Positions 8,540 through 17,412 of a DNA stretch of 58,991 nt are shown one piece after another. The notes beneath the pieces are model-generated. The model saw only the letters and a list, made by a program, of their open reading frames with translations. It made no database searches and was not told the origin of the DNA. Each line of letters begins with the position of its first letter. Within the stretch, counting starts at the first letter, position 1. A program made the position numbers and the translations under genes. Origin of the DNA: an uncultured Arenicella sp. (GTDB lineage Bacteria; Pseudomonadota; Gammaproteobacteria; Arenicellales; Arenicellaceae); the NCBI GenBank assembly GCA_947499305.1, contig CANMNN010000028.1, positions 1 to 58,991 on the forward strand. Direction: 5' to 3'.

Positions 8540-11500
8540 ATGAAATTTATAAGCATGAACAAAATTATGTCTCGCTTTTCTGTGCAAGCAGTTCTATTCG
8601 GTGCGCTAACGCTGGCTGTAGTTTCAGCCAGTGCTAAAGACTTACCCGGCGCTACTCAAACGTCCTATGGGGTTTCGTCTTCGGGGGCGTTTCAGTTTCA
8701 GGTGCCGATTGTGTTGCCGGTGGGCCGTAACGGTGTTCAGCCGAACTTGGGCTTGAGTTTTTCAAGCTCATCAGGCAATGGTCCTCTAGGCGTCGGTTGG
8801 AATCTCAGTGGCTTAGGCGCAATCTCTCGTTGCGGTCGCACCATTGCGACCGATGGTGTGAGAGGCGGTGTCCTGCATGACCAGAACGACCGATTTTGCC
8901 TGAACGGGCAACGCCTTATTTTAGTATCCGGCAGCACCTATGGTGCAGCCAATACAGAATACCGAACTGAGATCGATGGCTTCGTCAAAGTCGTTGCCAA
9001 GGGTTCAGTAGATAATGTTGGTGGCGGAACGGCACCTGAGTATTGGGAGGTTTGGCACAAAGACGGCATGATCTCTGAATACGGTAATTCGTCAACCTCA
9101 AAATTCAGAGTTACTTCGCAAAGCATTCATTCTTGGATGGTGAGCGAGGTTCGTGATCGCTCAGACAATGCTTACACAGTTAGCTATACCAGTGGCTACC
9201 CGCGGCCTAGCCTTATTAGTTATGTTGGTGGGCACACGGTTAATTTTGTCTACAGTGATCGAACCGATATTCGTACTCGCTACATAGTCGGTGAAAAAGT
9301 AGTCTTCGATAAACGTCTTGATAGTGTTTCTGTTAAACGAAATTCAACTGTATTGCGAGAATACGATCTGGCTTATGACTACGCAGAACTAACTAAAAAA
9401 AGTAAGCTAACCTCAATTACCGAGTGTGGCCGTAATAACAAATGTATGCCGCCAATCGATGTCGATTGGGAGACCGATACTAAAGGCTTCAGCAACACAA
9501 CAGTTGCAGGCTTCAAGGCAGCCGAGTCTAGTTTCTTATTTGACCCAACGGCGGCCAACCTTAACCGCGAAATCACCAAGGGTGCTTGGGCTGATGTAAA
9601 CGGTGACGGCCGAGTTGACCAAATTATTGCTTATCGAGGTCGTGATGGTGGGCCAATCTTAAAAACTTACTTGCAGTCGACCAATGCCTCTGGCGACGTC
9701 GTTTGGCAAGAAGACTCAGACTTCGCTTTACCGATGATCTTGAGAGACTACTCTCGCAGCATTATGAACGCCTCATACAATAATGCTAACGTGATGAATC
9801 ACGGTCAGTTGATTGACGTTAACGGCGATGGCTTAGTGGATATTGTCTATGGTGTTGTTTATCAGTACTACGACTACCAGGATCAAACAAATAAGATAGC
9901 CACTAAGCGCGAAACTTGGATCAACAAGGGCAATGATGCCGACCCGAACGATCGTAAGGGCTGGCGCAGAGAAGACCCTAATGGAAACAACTACACGCCC
10001 CCAGATCTTATGTTTTCGTACATCGAAAACTCGGGCGAGCTCACTCATTTCTCAGGCGACCAGTGTATTAATGGATGTCAATTCAGCGGTTTTATTGAGA
10101 CAAATCGCGGTCGTTTTGTAGACATCAATGCCGACGGCTTAGTCGATTGGGTGCGCGCGTATAATGTGAATGCGGGCCCCGATAAAATTGCCACGTGGCT
10201 GAATACAGGTTCAGGATGGGTACCTAGCTCTACTTTCAAACTACCAGATATTTTCGCTGAGTTTCGAGGGCCTTATTCATTAGTACATGGCCAGTTAATT
10301 GATTTAAATGGAGACGGGCGTCTAGACTGGTTACAGTCATATCATACCAATGATGAGTTGACTAACCCCAATGGTGGCCATACTGGCGCTTGGCTAAATA
10401 CAGAGTCTGGCTTTGAGCCCGCTCCCGCGGCTTTTGAACTTGATGACATCGTAAACGAAAACGTCAGCGGTTGGACATTCCCCCGCAATCGAGGCACCTT
10501 CATCGACGTCAACGGTGATGGTCTAGTCGATTATGTAATGGACAGTAAGAACGGGGCAACCGCTGCAAACGATTATTATAGTTCTACCAATAAAACGTGG
10601 TTGAATACCGCTACCGGTTGGGTTGCTGCGCCAAACTACAACGCCCCCTTTATTCACAAGAACCATTTGTATATTGGCCACACCGGCCAAGCAGGTAACC
10701 AATCGGGAGCAAACTGGCCACTGAATATTAATGGCCACTACATCGACATTAATCGAGATGGTTTAGTTGATTATGTTCAGTCTTTCAAAGATGTGGAAGG
10801 GGACGTCCAGCAAAATACCTGGCTGAATACCGGGCAAGGTTGGGAACTTGACAATGACTATAAGTTCCAACATTTGTTTTATGATTACTCTGGCTTAGAT
10901 CGCTCAAAGGTACGCTTTGGCAACTTTCTTGATATCAACTCAGATGGCAGTCCAGATTGGGTTCAAAGTCGTCACGGTGAGGCTCTTGTTACCGTCTTAG
11001 GTAACACTGGCAAAAGTGATCAAGTAGATAAAATCACCACCACGGCCGGTGTAGAAGTGATCCCAGAATTTGGCTCGGCGGTTACAACGCCAGAACTCTA
11101 CACCAAGGGTGTTGGCGCAGCTGAAGCAGACGCTCGACACATTATTGGGCCAATGTACCTCACCTCTTCAATGTCAGTAACTAACGCCATTGGCGGTTTG
11201 AATGTATCTGAATATCAATATAAAGGTGCTCAATCAAGTCGTCGTCGGGGTTTTCTAGGCTTTGAAACTTTTGTGTCAACTGATACGCGTTCAGGCATTA
11301 AGAGTGAGTCGAGCTATCGGCAAGATTATCCGTTTATTGGACGCATGAAGAGCAGTGTAGTGCGTGAAACGTCGGTGACTGATGCTAATAGTTGGTTGAG
11401 CAAATCGACAGTTACCTATGATGTTAAGTCACTTAACGGCAATAAAACTCTGTTCCCATATGCTGATGTTCAAATTAGTCAAACACGAGAGCTAGATGAA

Positions 11501-14500
11501 AATGGTGGTGCTCAGTTTGAATGGTCAAGGGTGGAGAACACCTTTGATGATTATGGCAATGTTGTTAAAAGTGTCACTGAGCGTGGGCTGAATGCCGCGA
11601 CACTGTTGCATCGATCTACCGCCGATAACACCTATAAAGATGTTCTTGAGGCTGATTGGTTGGTCGGTCGTCTAGAGCGAACAAAAACAACGCTCGAAGA
11701 ACCCAGTGTTGCAAATTCCAGCATTATACGCACAACCGATTTTACCTATAACGCAACGCGTAAATGGCTATTAGAATCGGTTATCAGAGAGCCTAATTCA
11801 TCGGACTTGAGCCTTAAACACACCACGACGTATGGCTACGATGATCATGGAAACATCACAACAGAAACCGAGTCTGCATTTGATCCATACCCTTTGGGCA
11901 ACAGTGTCGGAAACGTCAGTCGCACCAACACCGTTGGCTACGACTCTCTCAGCCGCCTACCAGCTTGGCTTAAAAATACCTTAGACCAAACATCAACAAT
12001 TAATTACCACGATTATTGTGATGCGCCAGATAGTGTTACCGATTTAAACGGCCTTCCAGCAACGTCGGATTACGATGAATTCTGCCGACAAATTGAAACA
12101 ATTGATCCAATCAATGTAAAAACGCAAACCGACTATACGTTTGATGATCTATCGTGTTCTTCCTGCCAAGTGACCCCGCGATACAGCGTTAAAGTCTCTC
12201 GTGATGGCGAACAACCCATCGAGGTTTTATACGGCCAGTATTCACAAGCCTTATTGTCTAAAACCAAGGGTATGTCTCAAGGCATTGCGAGCTTGGCAAA
12301 TGATATTGAGCAACAAACGCATTACGACGCACGTGGCCGAGTCACAAAGCAATCTCAACCTTACTTCGTCGGCGACCAGGTTTATTGGAGCCACAGTGTT
12401 TATGACAAGCTAAGCCGGCCAACGCTCTCCATTCTTGCGTATGCTGGTCGTGGAACCTCTGCACATCACGCTCTTGCAAACGGCAAAGCGATTGTTGAGT
12501 ACGACTACGCCATCGATCAAGGTGGTAGGCAACAAAGAACCGTGACCGACCCCTTGGGGCAAACCAAAACAGTATTCGCGAATGCACTCGGTCAGGTTGC
12601 CGAAATCCGAGACCACGATCAATCGCCTTTAACTTACGATTACAGTGCATTAGGCAATTTAGTGCAAACGGTGGCGCTCGATTCTGCTTCTGGCGGCGTA
12701 ACCACAACCATTGGCTATGATTTGTTAGGCCGTCGTACCTCTCTTGATGACCCAAGTTTAGGTATGTCGCAATTTACCTACGACGCGTTCAACCAAATGC
12801 GTACGCAGACCGACGCAAGAGGTAATACATTGTCGATGCGCTACGACGACCTCGGTCGACTTAAAGAGCGCGATGTACCGTTAGAAGACAACACAATTGA
12901 GACCAGTGTTTGGACGTATGACATTAACTTAGGCTCTGACCCTAATGCTAAAACAGTGGGGAGTATCAGTCGTATTAAGCGGGGCAGTGCCAGTGGTTTT
13001 GATGAGAGGGAATACTATTACGACGAATACGGTCGACCCAGCGCAAAGCGAACTTGGATTCGGCACGAGCATTTCGATGAAGCATTTACCTATGATGTAT
13101 TCGGCCGAATTGAATCGCGCGCCTATCCAAGCAGTGGTCAGACAAATGGCAGCAATAATGTCTTTGCCGTTGGTTACGAATATGACAATGGTTATTTAAA
13201 ATCCATAACCGGCTTAGATGCCGCTGGCCAAAAGTGTATTACGCACTGGACGGCTAACGAGTACGACGCTTTGGGCCGCACCAAACAAGACACGCTCGGA
13301 ACATTAGTTCAAATCACCAGAGACTTTGATCAGGCGCAAGGCGTTTTGAATAATATTGAGTCGAAGATACTCAAGGGCGCAGGCACCGATAGCCTAGTGC
13401 AAAACTTGCACTACAGTTACGATGCCAATAACAACCTAAGCAGTCGAGAAGACGCTCAAATAGGGGTATTGGAACAATTCACCTACGATAATTTAGATCG
13501 TTTAAAAACCCATACTCGAGTAGTGGAAAGTGTGTCATCAGTGGTCAGTGTCACTTATGATGCTTTAGGCAATATCCGAAGCAAGTCGGATGTGGGTAAT
13601 TATAATTACACTAATCCCCAAAACCCATATGCCTTAACCAGTGTCTCGAGCTCAGTCAGTGCGAATCTGGATAAGTTTAAAGTTGACTGGGAATGGAATG
13701 GTGAATCCGCCGTTCAGCAAGCCCAGCCTGATATTCTGGACACCACTTATCAATACAATGAAAACGGCAGTATTACCCATCAAGGTAATCGGCGCGTGTA
13801 TTGGACTGCCTTCGATAAGCCTCACACCATGGTGCTCGAAGGTAATGATGGCGTGCAACGAGGCTCAGTTATCGACTATAACGCTGACTTTGAGCGAAAT
13901 TTTAAACAAGAGAAAACTTTTACCGCGTTTGGTACTCCTTTAGCCGTCAAAGAGTCGACGTTCTATATTGGAAAAGACTACGAGATGATCGTAGAAGAAA
14001 ATGGCGCTATCACCCATCGTTACTCCATTAGTACTGGCGGTGGCATCGTTCAAATTGAGCGAGATCATAATTCTGATAAAGATAAACCTAAGTACATGCT
14101 TACCGATAATCTAGGCTCGGTAAATGTGATTCTTGATAATTTGGGTAATGTCGAGCAGCGCTTAGAGTTTGACCCTTGGGGTATGCGGGTTTCTGGGCCA
14201 CAGGTAGGCGTTGTTAATTCGCTTACCAATAAGGGCTACACCGGGCATGAAATGGATGATGAGGTTGGCCTTATCAACATGAATGCTCGTATTTATGATC
14301 CGTATTTGGGAAGGTTTATGAGTGCGGATCCGGTATTGCCGGATGCGGGGGATTTGCAGGCGTTTAATCGGTATGCTTATGTTTTGGGGAATCCGTTGAA
14401 GTATACGGATCCTACAGGGAATTGTAGTTCTACAGTTAGTGGTGTAACCGCCGAGACTGGTTGTATATTGCTTGATGATACCGGGAGTTCTGTAGGTTCG

Positions 14501-15265
14501 AATCCTTTTGGTGATAGCTTTCGAGGCTCAGATCAATACCTTGATTATTATGAGGATACTCAATCTCAGATAGAAGATGATCTATACAATCAATTTCAGT
14601 TAGAGTTCCAAGAAGTAATGGTTGTTGCGGTAGAAGCTCTGGATCGAATTGAAGAGTTGGTAAACGCAAACCCAGATGGAGTCGTAAAAATATCTCTTAG
14701 TGATATTCAGGCAATTGCGAGATACACTGCTTATCGCTTAGCTGATGCGCAAATACGAGGCGAGTTCAATCTTAGAGCTGAAGGTTTTATAGCTCATTGG
14801 AGACGTCTTCGGGAGCGAGCTGATGGTGAGTTCTGGCTAGAATCTGTAGAGGGTAGAGATTTTGAGAGCTTTAGGTGGGCTCATGTGAGATTTGATATTG
14901 AAGGGGTGGGACAGTTCACTGGCTCTGATATTAACTATTTAGTCGCCGGAGCAATAAGAGCACAGGCTGGTAGAGATGTTGAAGGGTTTCTAACAGGCTC
15001 AGATCTTTACAATAGTGGCCAAGGCGCAATTGATTCTATATTTGGCTCTGGAGAGGAGGCTCAAAGAAATTTTGATCAAACGTCTAGAGCTGAGTACTGG
15101 GTTCGTTTAGGCTTTAATATATCAAAGGAAGTTGGCGATGCCTTTAGTAGTCTTCATCGTTATAGTTCAAGAGAGGACATTTATGATGCAATAGAGCAAA
15201 CCGAGGATTATGACTATGAAGACAGTGATGAAGCGGATCACTTTGAGCCGCCCAACGGTCGTTAA
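8540..15265 (+). CDS. Giant SpvB/FG-GAP/RHS-repeat exported protein
   Basis: The protein has 2241 residues. A signal peptide (cleavage near VVSASA, residue 33) is followed by an SpvB-like N-terminal domain (about 35-300), seven FG-GAP/VCBS loops of the form D-x-N-x-D-G-x-x-D (about 350-805), a stretch similar to TcdB/TcaC middle domains, many YD/RHS repeats (about 1000-1850) and the RHS core end (EFDPWGMR about 1876, then GRFMSADP and ending DPTGN at about 1960). In this superfamily the RHS part forms a cocoon holding a variable C-terminal effector. Here the last 280 residues are unlike any effector I know. No VgrG or PAAR gene is nearby, and the signal peptide points to Sec export. AAGGA lies at 8527-8531. 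Confidence 0.93.
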   Translation: MKFISMNKIMSRFSVQAVLFGALTLAVVSASAKDLPGATQTSYGVSSSGAFQFQVPIVLPVGRNGVQPNLGLSFSSSSGNGPLGVGWNLSGLGAISRCGRTIATDGVRGGVLHDQNDRFCLNGQRLILVSGSTYGAANTEYRTEIDGFVKVVAKGSVDNVGGGTAPEYWEVWHKDGMISEYGNSSTSKFRVTSQSIHSWMVSEVRDRSDNAYTVSYTSGYPRPSLISYVGGHTVNFVYSDRTDIRTRYIVGEKVVFDKRLDSVSVKRNSTVLREYDLAYDYAELTKKSKLTSITECGRNNKCMPPIDVDWETDTKGFSNTTVAGFKAAESSFLFDPTAANLNREITKGAWADVNGDGRVDQIIAYRGRDGGPILKTYLQSTNASGDVVWQEDSDFALPMILRDYSRSIMNASYNNANVMNHGQLIDVNGDGLVDIVYGVVYQYYDYQDQTNKIATKRETWINKGNDADPNDRKGWRREDPNGNNYTPPDLMFSYIENSGELTHFSGDQCINGCQFSGFIETNRGRFVDINADGLVDWVRAYNVNAGPDKIATWLNTGSGWVPSSTFKLPDIFAEFRGPYSLVHGQLIDLNGDGRLDWLQSYHTNDELTNPNGGHTGAWLNTESGFEPAPAAFELDDIVNENVSGWTFPRNRGTFIDVNGDGLVDYVMDSKNGATAANDYYSSTNKTWLNTATGWVAAPNYNAPFIHKNHLYIGHTGQAGNQSGANWPLNINGHYIDINRDGLVDYVQSFKDVEGDVQQNTWLNTGQGWELDNDYKFQHLFYDYSGLDRSKVRFGNFLDINSDGSPDWVQSRHGEALVTVLGNTGKSDQVDKITTTAGVEVIPEFGSAVTTPELYTKGVGAAEADARHIIGPMYLTSSMSVTNAIGGLNVSEYQYKGAQSSRRRGFLGFETFVSTDTRSGIKSESSYRQDYPFIGRMKSSVVRETSVTDANSWLSKSTVTYDVKSLNGNKTLFPYADVQISQTRELDENGGAQFEWSRVENTFDDYGNVVKSVTERGLNAATLLHRSTADNTYKDVLEADWLVGRLERTKTTLEEPSVANSSIIRTTDFTYNATRKWLLESVIREPNSSDLSLKHTTTYGYDDHGNITTETESAFDPYPLGNSVGNVSRTNTVGYDSLSRLPAWLKNTLDQTSTINYHDYCDAPDSVTDLNGLPATSDYDEFCRQIETIDPINVKTQTDYTFDDLSCSSCQVTPRYSVKVSRDGEQPIEVLYGQYSQALLSKTKGMSQGIASLANDIEQQTHYDARGRVTKQSQPYFVGDQVYWSHSVYDKLSRPTLSILAYAGRGTSAHHALANGKAIVEYDYAIDQGGRQQRTVTDPLGQTKTVFANALGQVAEIRDHDQSPLTYDYSALGNLVQTVALDSASGGVTTTIGYDLLGRRTSLDDPSLGMSQFTYDAFNQMRTQTDARGNTLSMRYDDLGRLKERDVPLEDNTIETSVWTYDINLGSDPNAKTVGSISRIKRGSASGFDEREYYYDEYGRPSAKRTWIRHEHFDEAFTYDVFGRIESRAYPSSGQTNGSNNVFAVGYEYDNGYLKSITGLDAAGQKCITHWTANEYDALGRTKQDTLGTLVQITRDFDQAQGVLNNIESKILKGAGTDSLVQNLHYSYDANNNLSSREDAQIGVLEQFTYDNLDRLKTHTRVVESVSSVVSVTYDALGNIRSKSDVGNYNYTNPQNPYALTSVSSSVSANLDKFKVDWEWNGESAVQQAQPDILDTTYQYNENGSITHQGNRRVYWTAFDKPHTMVLEGNDGVQRGSVIDYNADFERNFKQEKTFTAFGTPLAVKESTFYIGKDYEMIVEENGAITHRYSISTGGGIVQIERDHNSDKDKPKYMLTDNLGSVNVILDNLGNVEQRLEFDPWGMRVSGPQVGVVNSLTNKGYTGHEMDDEVGLINMNARIYDPYLGRFMSADPVLPDAGDLQAFNRYAYVLGNPLKYTDPTGNCSSTVSGVTAETGCILLDDTGSSVGSNPFGDSFRGSDQYLDYYEDTQSQIEDDLYNQFQLEFQEVMVVAVEALDRIEELVNANPDGVVKISLSDIQAIARYTAYRLADAQIRGEFNLRAEGFIAHWRRLRERADGEFWLESVEGRDFESFRWAHVRFDIEGVGQFTGSDINYLVAGAIRAQAGRDVEGFLTGSDLYNSGQGAIDSIFGSGEEAQRNFDQTSRAEYWVRLGFNISKEVGDAFSSLHRYSSREDIYDAIEQTEDYDYEDSDEADHFEPPNGR

Positions 15266-15308
15266 TAGATGATCTAATTCCTAATTTTTCTAACCTTTAT
15301 CAAATTAT

Positions 15309-15791
15309 ATGAAAAAGTTTAACAGTAAAGTACTAACCTATTCTGCCATTTTATTCGGTACATTTTCGGTCAGTTCTGATCTTGTCGCAGGCAAGGAATT
15401 ACCTAGTGATTATTGTTTGGAGCTGGAGGATGGACTTCGAGATAGAGAGGTTTTTGGCGAGCTTTTAAGTTGGCAAAAGAGGATTGTCTCTTTGAGTGAG
15501 CTCGATGAGAATTTATTGTCAAGATCTGTTGGTTTTGGTCCAGGTCAATATCGATTAAAGGCAAGTGTTAATTGGGAATTACTCGGCTTTGACCCTCATG
15601 GATCTAAGTTGATGCTTATTTTTAACGATAGAATTAGTAAAGAACGTAAAAACCTTACGCATATTTTCTTCGCAGAGAGGTCTGGTTATGGATACATAGT
15701 TAAAATTGCTAATGACGATGTTAAAAGCAAGATACAATTGAGTGATTCTAATGGTAGGCTTGGCATTAATACTCTTTGCCTTGAAAAATAA
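15309..15791 (+). CDS. Small exported protein, candidate partner of the RHS tip
   Basis: The 160-residue product begins with MKKFNSKVLTYSAILFGTFSVSSDLVAG, a probable signal peptide. The mature part of about 130 residues has two cysteines (DYCLEL near the start, TLCLEK at the very end) and alternating hydrophobic residues that suggest a beta-sandwich (QYRLKASVNWELLGF, KLMLIFNDRIS). No family is recognised. It directly follows the RHS gene by 43 bp. The position right after an RHS variable tip is where immunity genes normally sit, so a periplasmic immunity protein is one reading; an accessory secreted protein is another. There is no strong ribosome binding site in front. Confidence 0.65.
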   Translation: MKKFNSKVLTYSAILFGTFSVSSDLVAGKELPSDYCLELEDGLRDREVFGELLSWQKRIVSLSELDENLLSRSVGFGPGQYRLKASVNWELLGFDPHGSKLMLIFNDRISKERKNLTHIFFAERSGYGYIVKIANDDVKSKIQLSDSNGRLGINTLCLEK

Positions 15792-15846
15792 GCGAAATAA
15801 ACTTGGGACAGCCATTCGTTGAAAGGGTCAAAAAGAGCATTTCGCG

Positions 15847-15869
15847 CTCGCTTTGAATTGCAAAGCGAG
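15847..15869. repeat. Perfect inverted repeat near the RAYT gene
   Basis: CTCGCTTTG and CAAAGCGAG pair over nine bases around the loop AATTG. On the minus strand the hairpin is followed within about 20 bases by a T run, so it could end transcription of the RAYT gene at 16012. It may instead be a REP-like hairpin served by that gene. Confidence 0.5.
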
Positions 15870-16011
15870 TTGAGTGTCTTTCCAAGTTCTCCTTTGGTCT
15901 TTCGAATTCAATTCCCCCAAGAAATCTGCGCATAATCACTGATATGTTAAATACACGCCCACAGGCTACCCTCGCCGTAGGGCGATAAGTTAGGTCAAGG
16001 CGAATATTAGG

Positions 16012-16959
16012 CTATTCGCGGAAGTGTACTGAGGCGGGCGGCGCGTTATTCAGTGATCTGCTGAGTGCTTTGTTAATGTGCTCTGAACTAACCCAAGATT
16101 GAAAGTGCTCTTCGAACTGAGTGGTTAGTTCTGTCCAGCTATGCTCATCAAGACTAAGCCTATCGAGAATTTTAGGTAGAGATTGTTGGATGTGGCCGCG
16201 CTTATCATCTCGTATAACTCTGCCCGTCCAATCTACTAGCTCGATATAGTCTTTGAGGCGATAAGGGATGCCGATGGAGTCTTGCTTTATACCCACGAAT
16301 GATTCTAAGCCGCGTTGATTCGAGGTGTCATAGATTCGTTTCTTAATCGAGGTATGTGCTGACTGCTCAGGTGTAGCCGCCATGCATGCTCGAATTGGGT
16401 TTAAGTCAACATAGGCCATGCACGATAACAATGCGCGCTCATCAAGCAAGGCTTGGCTTTTGAAGCGGCCTTCCCAAAACCGACCGCTGCAACGATCTTC
16501 TTTGTTGGCTTGTCGGGCGATGCTTTCATTAACAATGCGCATGTACCAGGAAATATCGCAGAGTCTCAATCTCCATTTTTTGATATCAGCGCGAAGAATC
16601 CGCCATTGGGCTTGATTTAAAGGCTCGCCATTTAGGTATTGTTGAGAGATGAACGTGCCGTTGAACAGCTGATGCCAACGCATAACCACCTCATGCTCAG
16701 TCCATTGATTAGCAAGATCGAGCCTAACGTGAAGTACCACATGATAGTGGTTACTCATTACCGCGTAGGCGCAGAGCTTGATGGCAAAGATATCAGCTAG
16801 CGTTAGGAGTTTTACCTCTAGCCACTGGCGGCGATGCTCAAAGCTTTTTTGAGTATAGCGATCATGGCCGCAGAGATATGCACGCCGAACGCAGCGAGAT
16901 ACGCAATGGTAATAGGGTGTGTCACTGAGCGATATCAGTGATTTTCTTGGAAGTGCCAT
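16012..16959 (-). CDS. REP-associated tyrosine transposase (RAYT / IS200-like Y1)
   Basis: The 315-residue protein starts MALPRKSLISLSDTPYYHC and contains the HUH motif in the block AVMSNHYHVVLHV (about residues 65-78), plus a GRFWEGRFKSQ block and a SCMAYVDLNPIRA block around the region where the catalytic tyrosine lies. These are hallmarks of RAYT-type relatives of IS200/IS605 transposases, which cut and rejoin single-stranded DNA and are associated with REP palindromes. The gene is on the strand opposite to all surrounding cargo and separates the RHS block from the GHKL block. It appears intact. No paired IS ends were identified; a 9-bp perfect inverted repeat lies 140 bp past its 3' end. 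Confidence 0.88.
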   Translation of the reverse strand: MALPRKSLISLSDTPYYHCVSRCVRRAYLCGHDRYTQKSFEHRRQWLEVKLLTLADIFAIKLCAYAVMSNHYHVVLHVRLDLANQWTEHEVVMRWHQLFNGTFISQQYLNGEPLNQAQWRILRADIKKWRLRLCDISWYMRIVNESIARQANKEDRCSGRFWEGRFKSQALLDERALLSCMAYVDLNPIRACMAATPEQSAHTSIKKRIYDTSNQRGLESFVGIKQDSIGIPYRLKDYIELVDWTGRVIRDDKRGHIQQSLPKILDRLSLDEHSWTELTTQFEEHFQSWVSSEHINKALSRSLNNAPPASVHFRE

Positions 16960-17412
16960 CCTTTTCTCTTCGAGTGCCTATTTAACCCCTTGGTCTTTTA
17001 GAATCTCATTTAACAGAATTGTTAGTTTGGAGATTCTTCAGTAAATAAGACGTAAGCCGAGAGTCGTCATAGTTAATTTTAGAGTTACTTTCATATGAAA
17101 ATTATAATCAATGTATGCGATATTTTTGAAGGTTTCAATTTTGTATTGGGAATAACCTTTTTGTTCATTTTATTACTTTATTTGTGGTAATTTATGTAAT
17201 TAAAGGTATCAAGAAATTAATTGCTATCCTGCTTGGATCGCCTACTAGGTTTTGGTACCCCAGAAAAGGGACTGCCTTGCTGAATATAGTTAGTTTTTCA
17301 GTGCTGTCATCTAGTCAGGTTAACTAATTTGAGTTGGTGAGTAAGTCGACTGGAAACCCAAATACAAGCTTTTGTGCATGGCGTTGGCAAACTAAAGAAG
17401 GACTAAAATAGA
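16960..17412. other. Non-coding divergent gap before the GHKL operon
   Basis: This 453-bp AT-rich stretch lies between the RAYT gene and the GHKL operon, which diverge from it. It holds no coding frame that I would support. It should carry the promoters of both transcripts, but I see no good -35/-10 pair. AAGGA at 17397-17401 is the likely ribosome binding site of the gene at 17413. Confidence 0.4.

Noticed and set aside
12342..12755. Minus-strand open frame of 137 codons inside the RHS gene
   Set aside because: Composition follows the codons of the RHS gene and there is no start signal or family resemblance.
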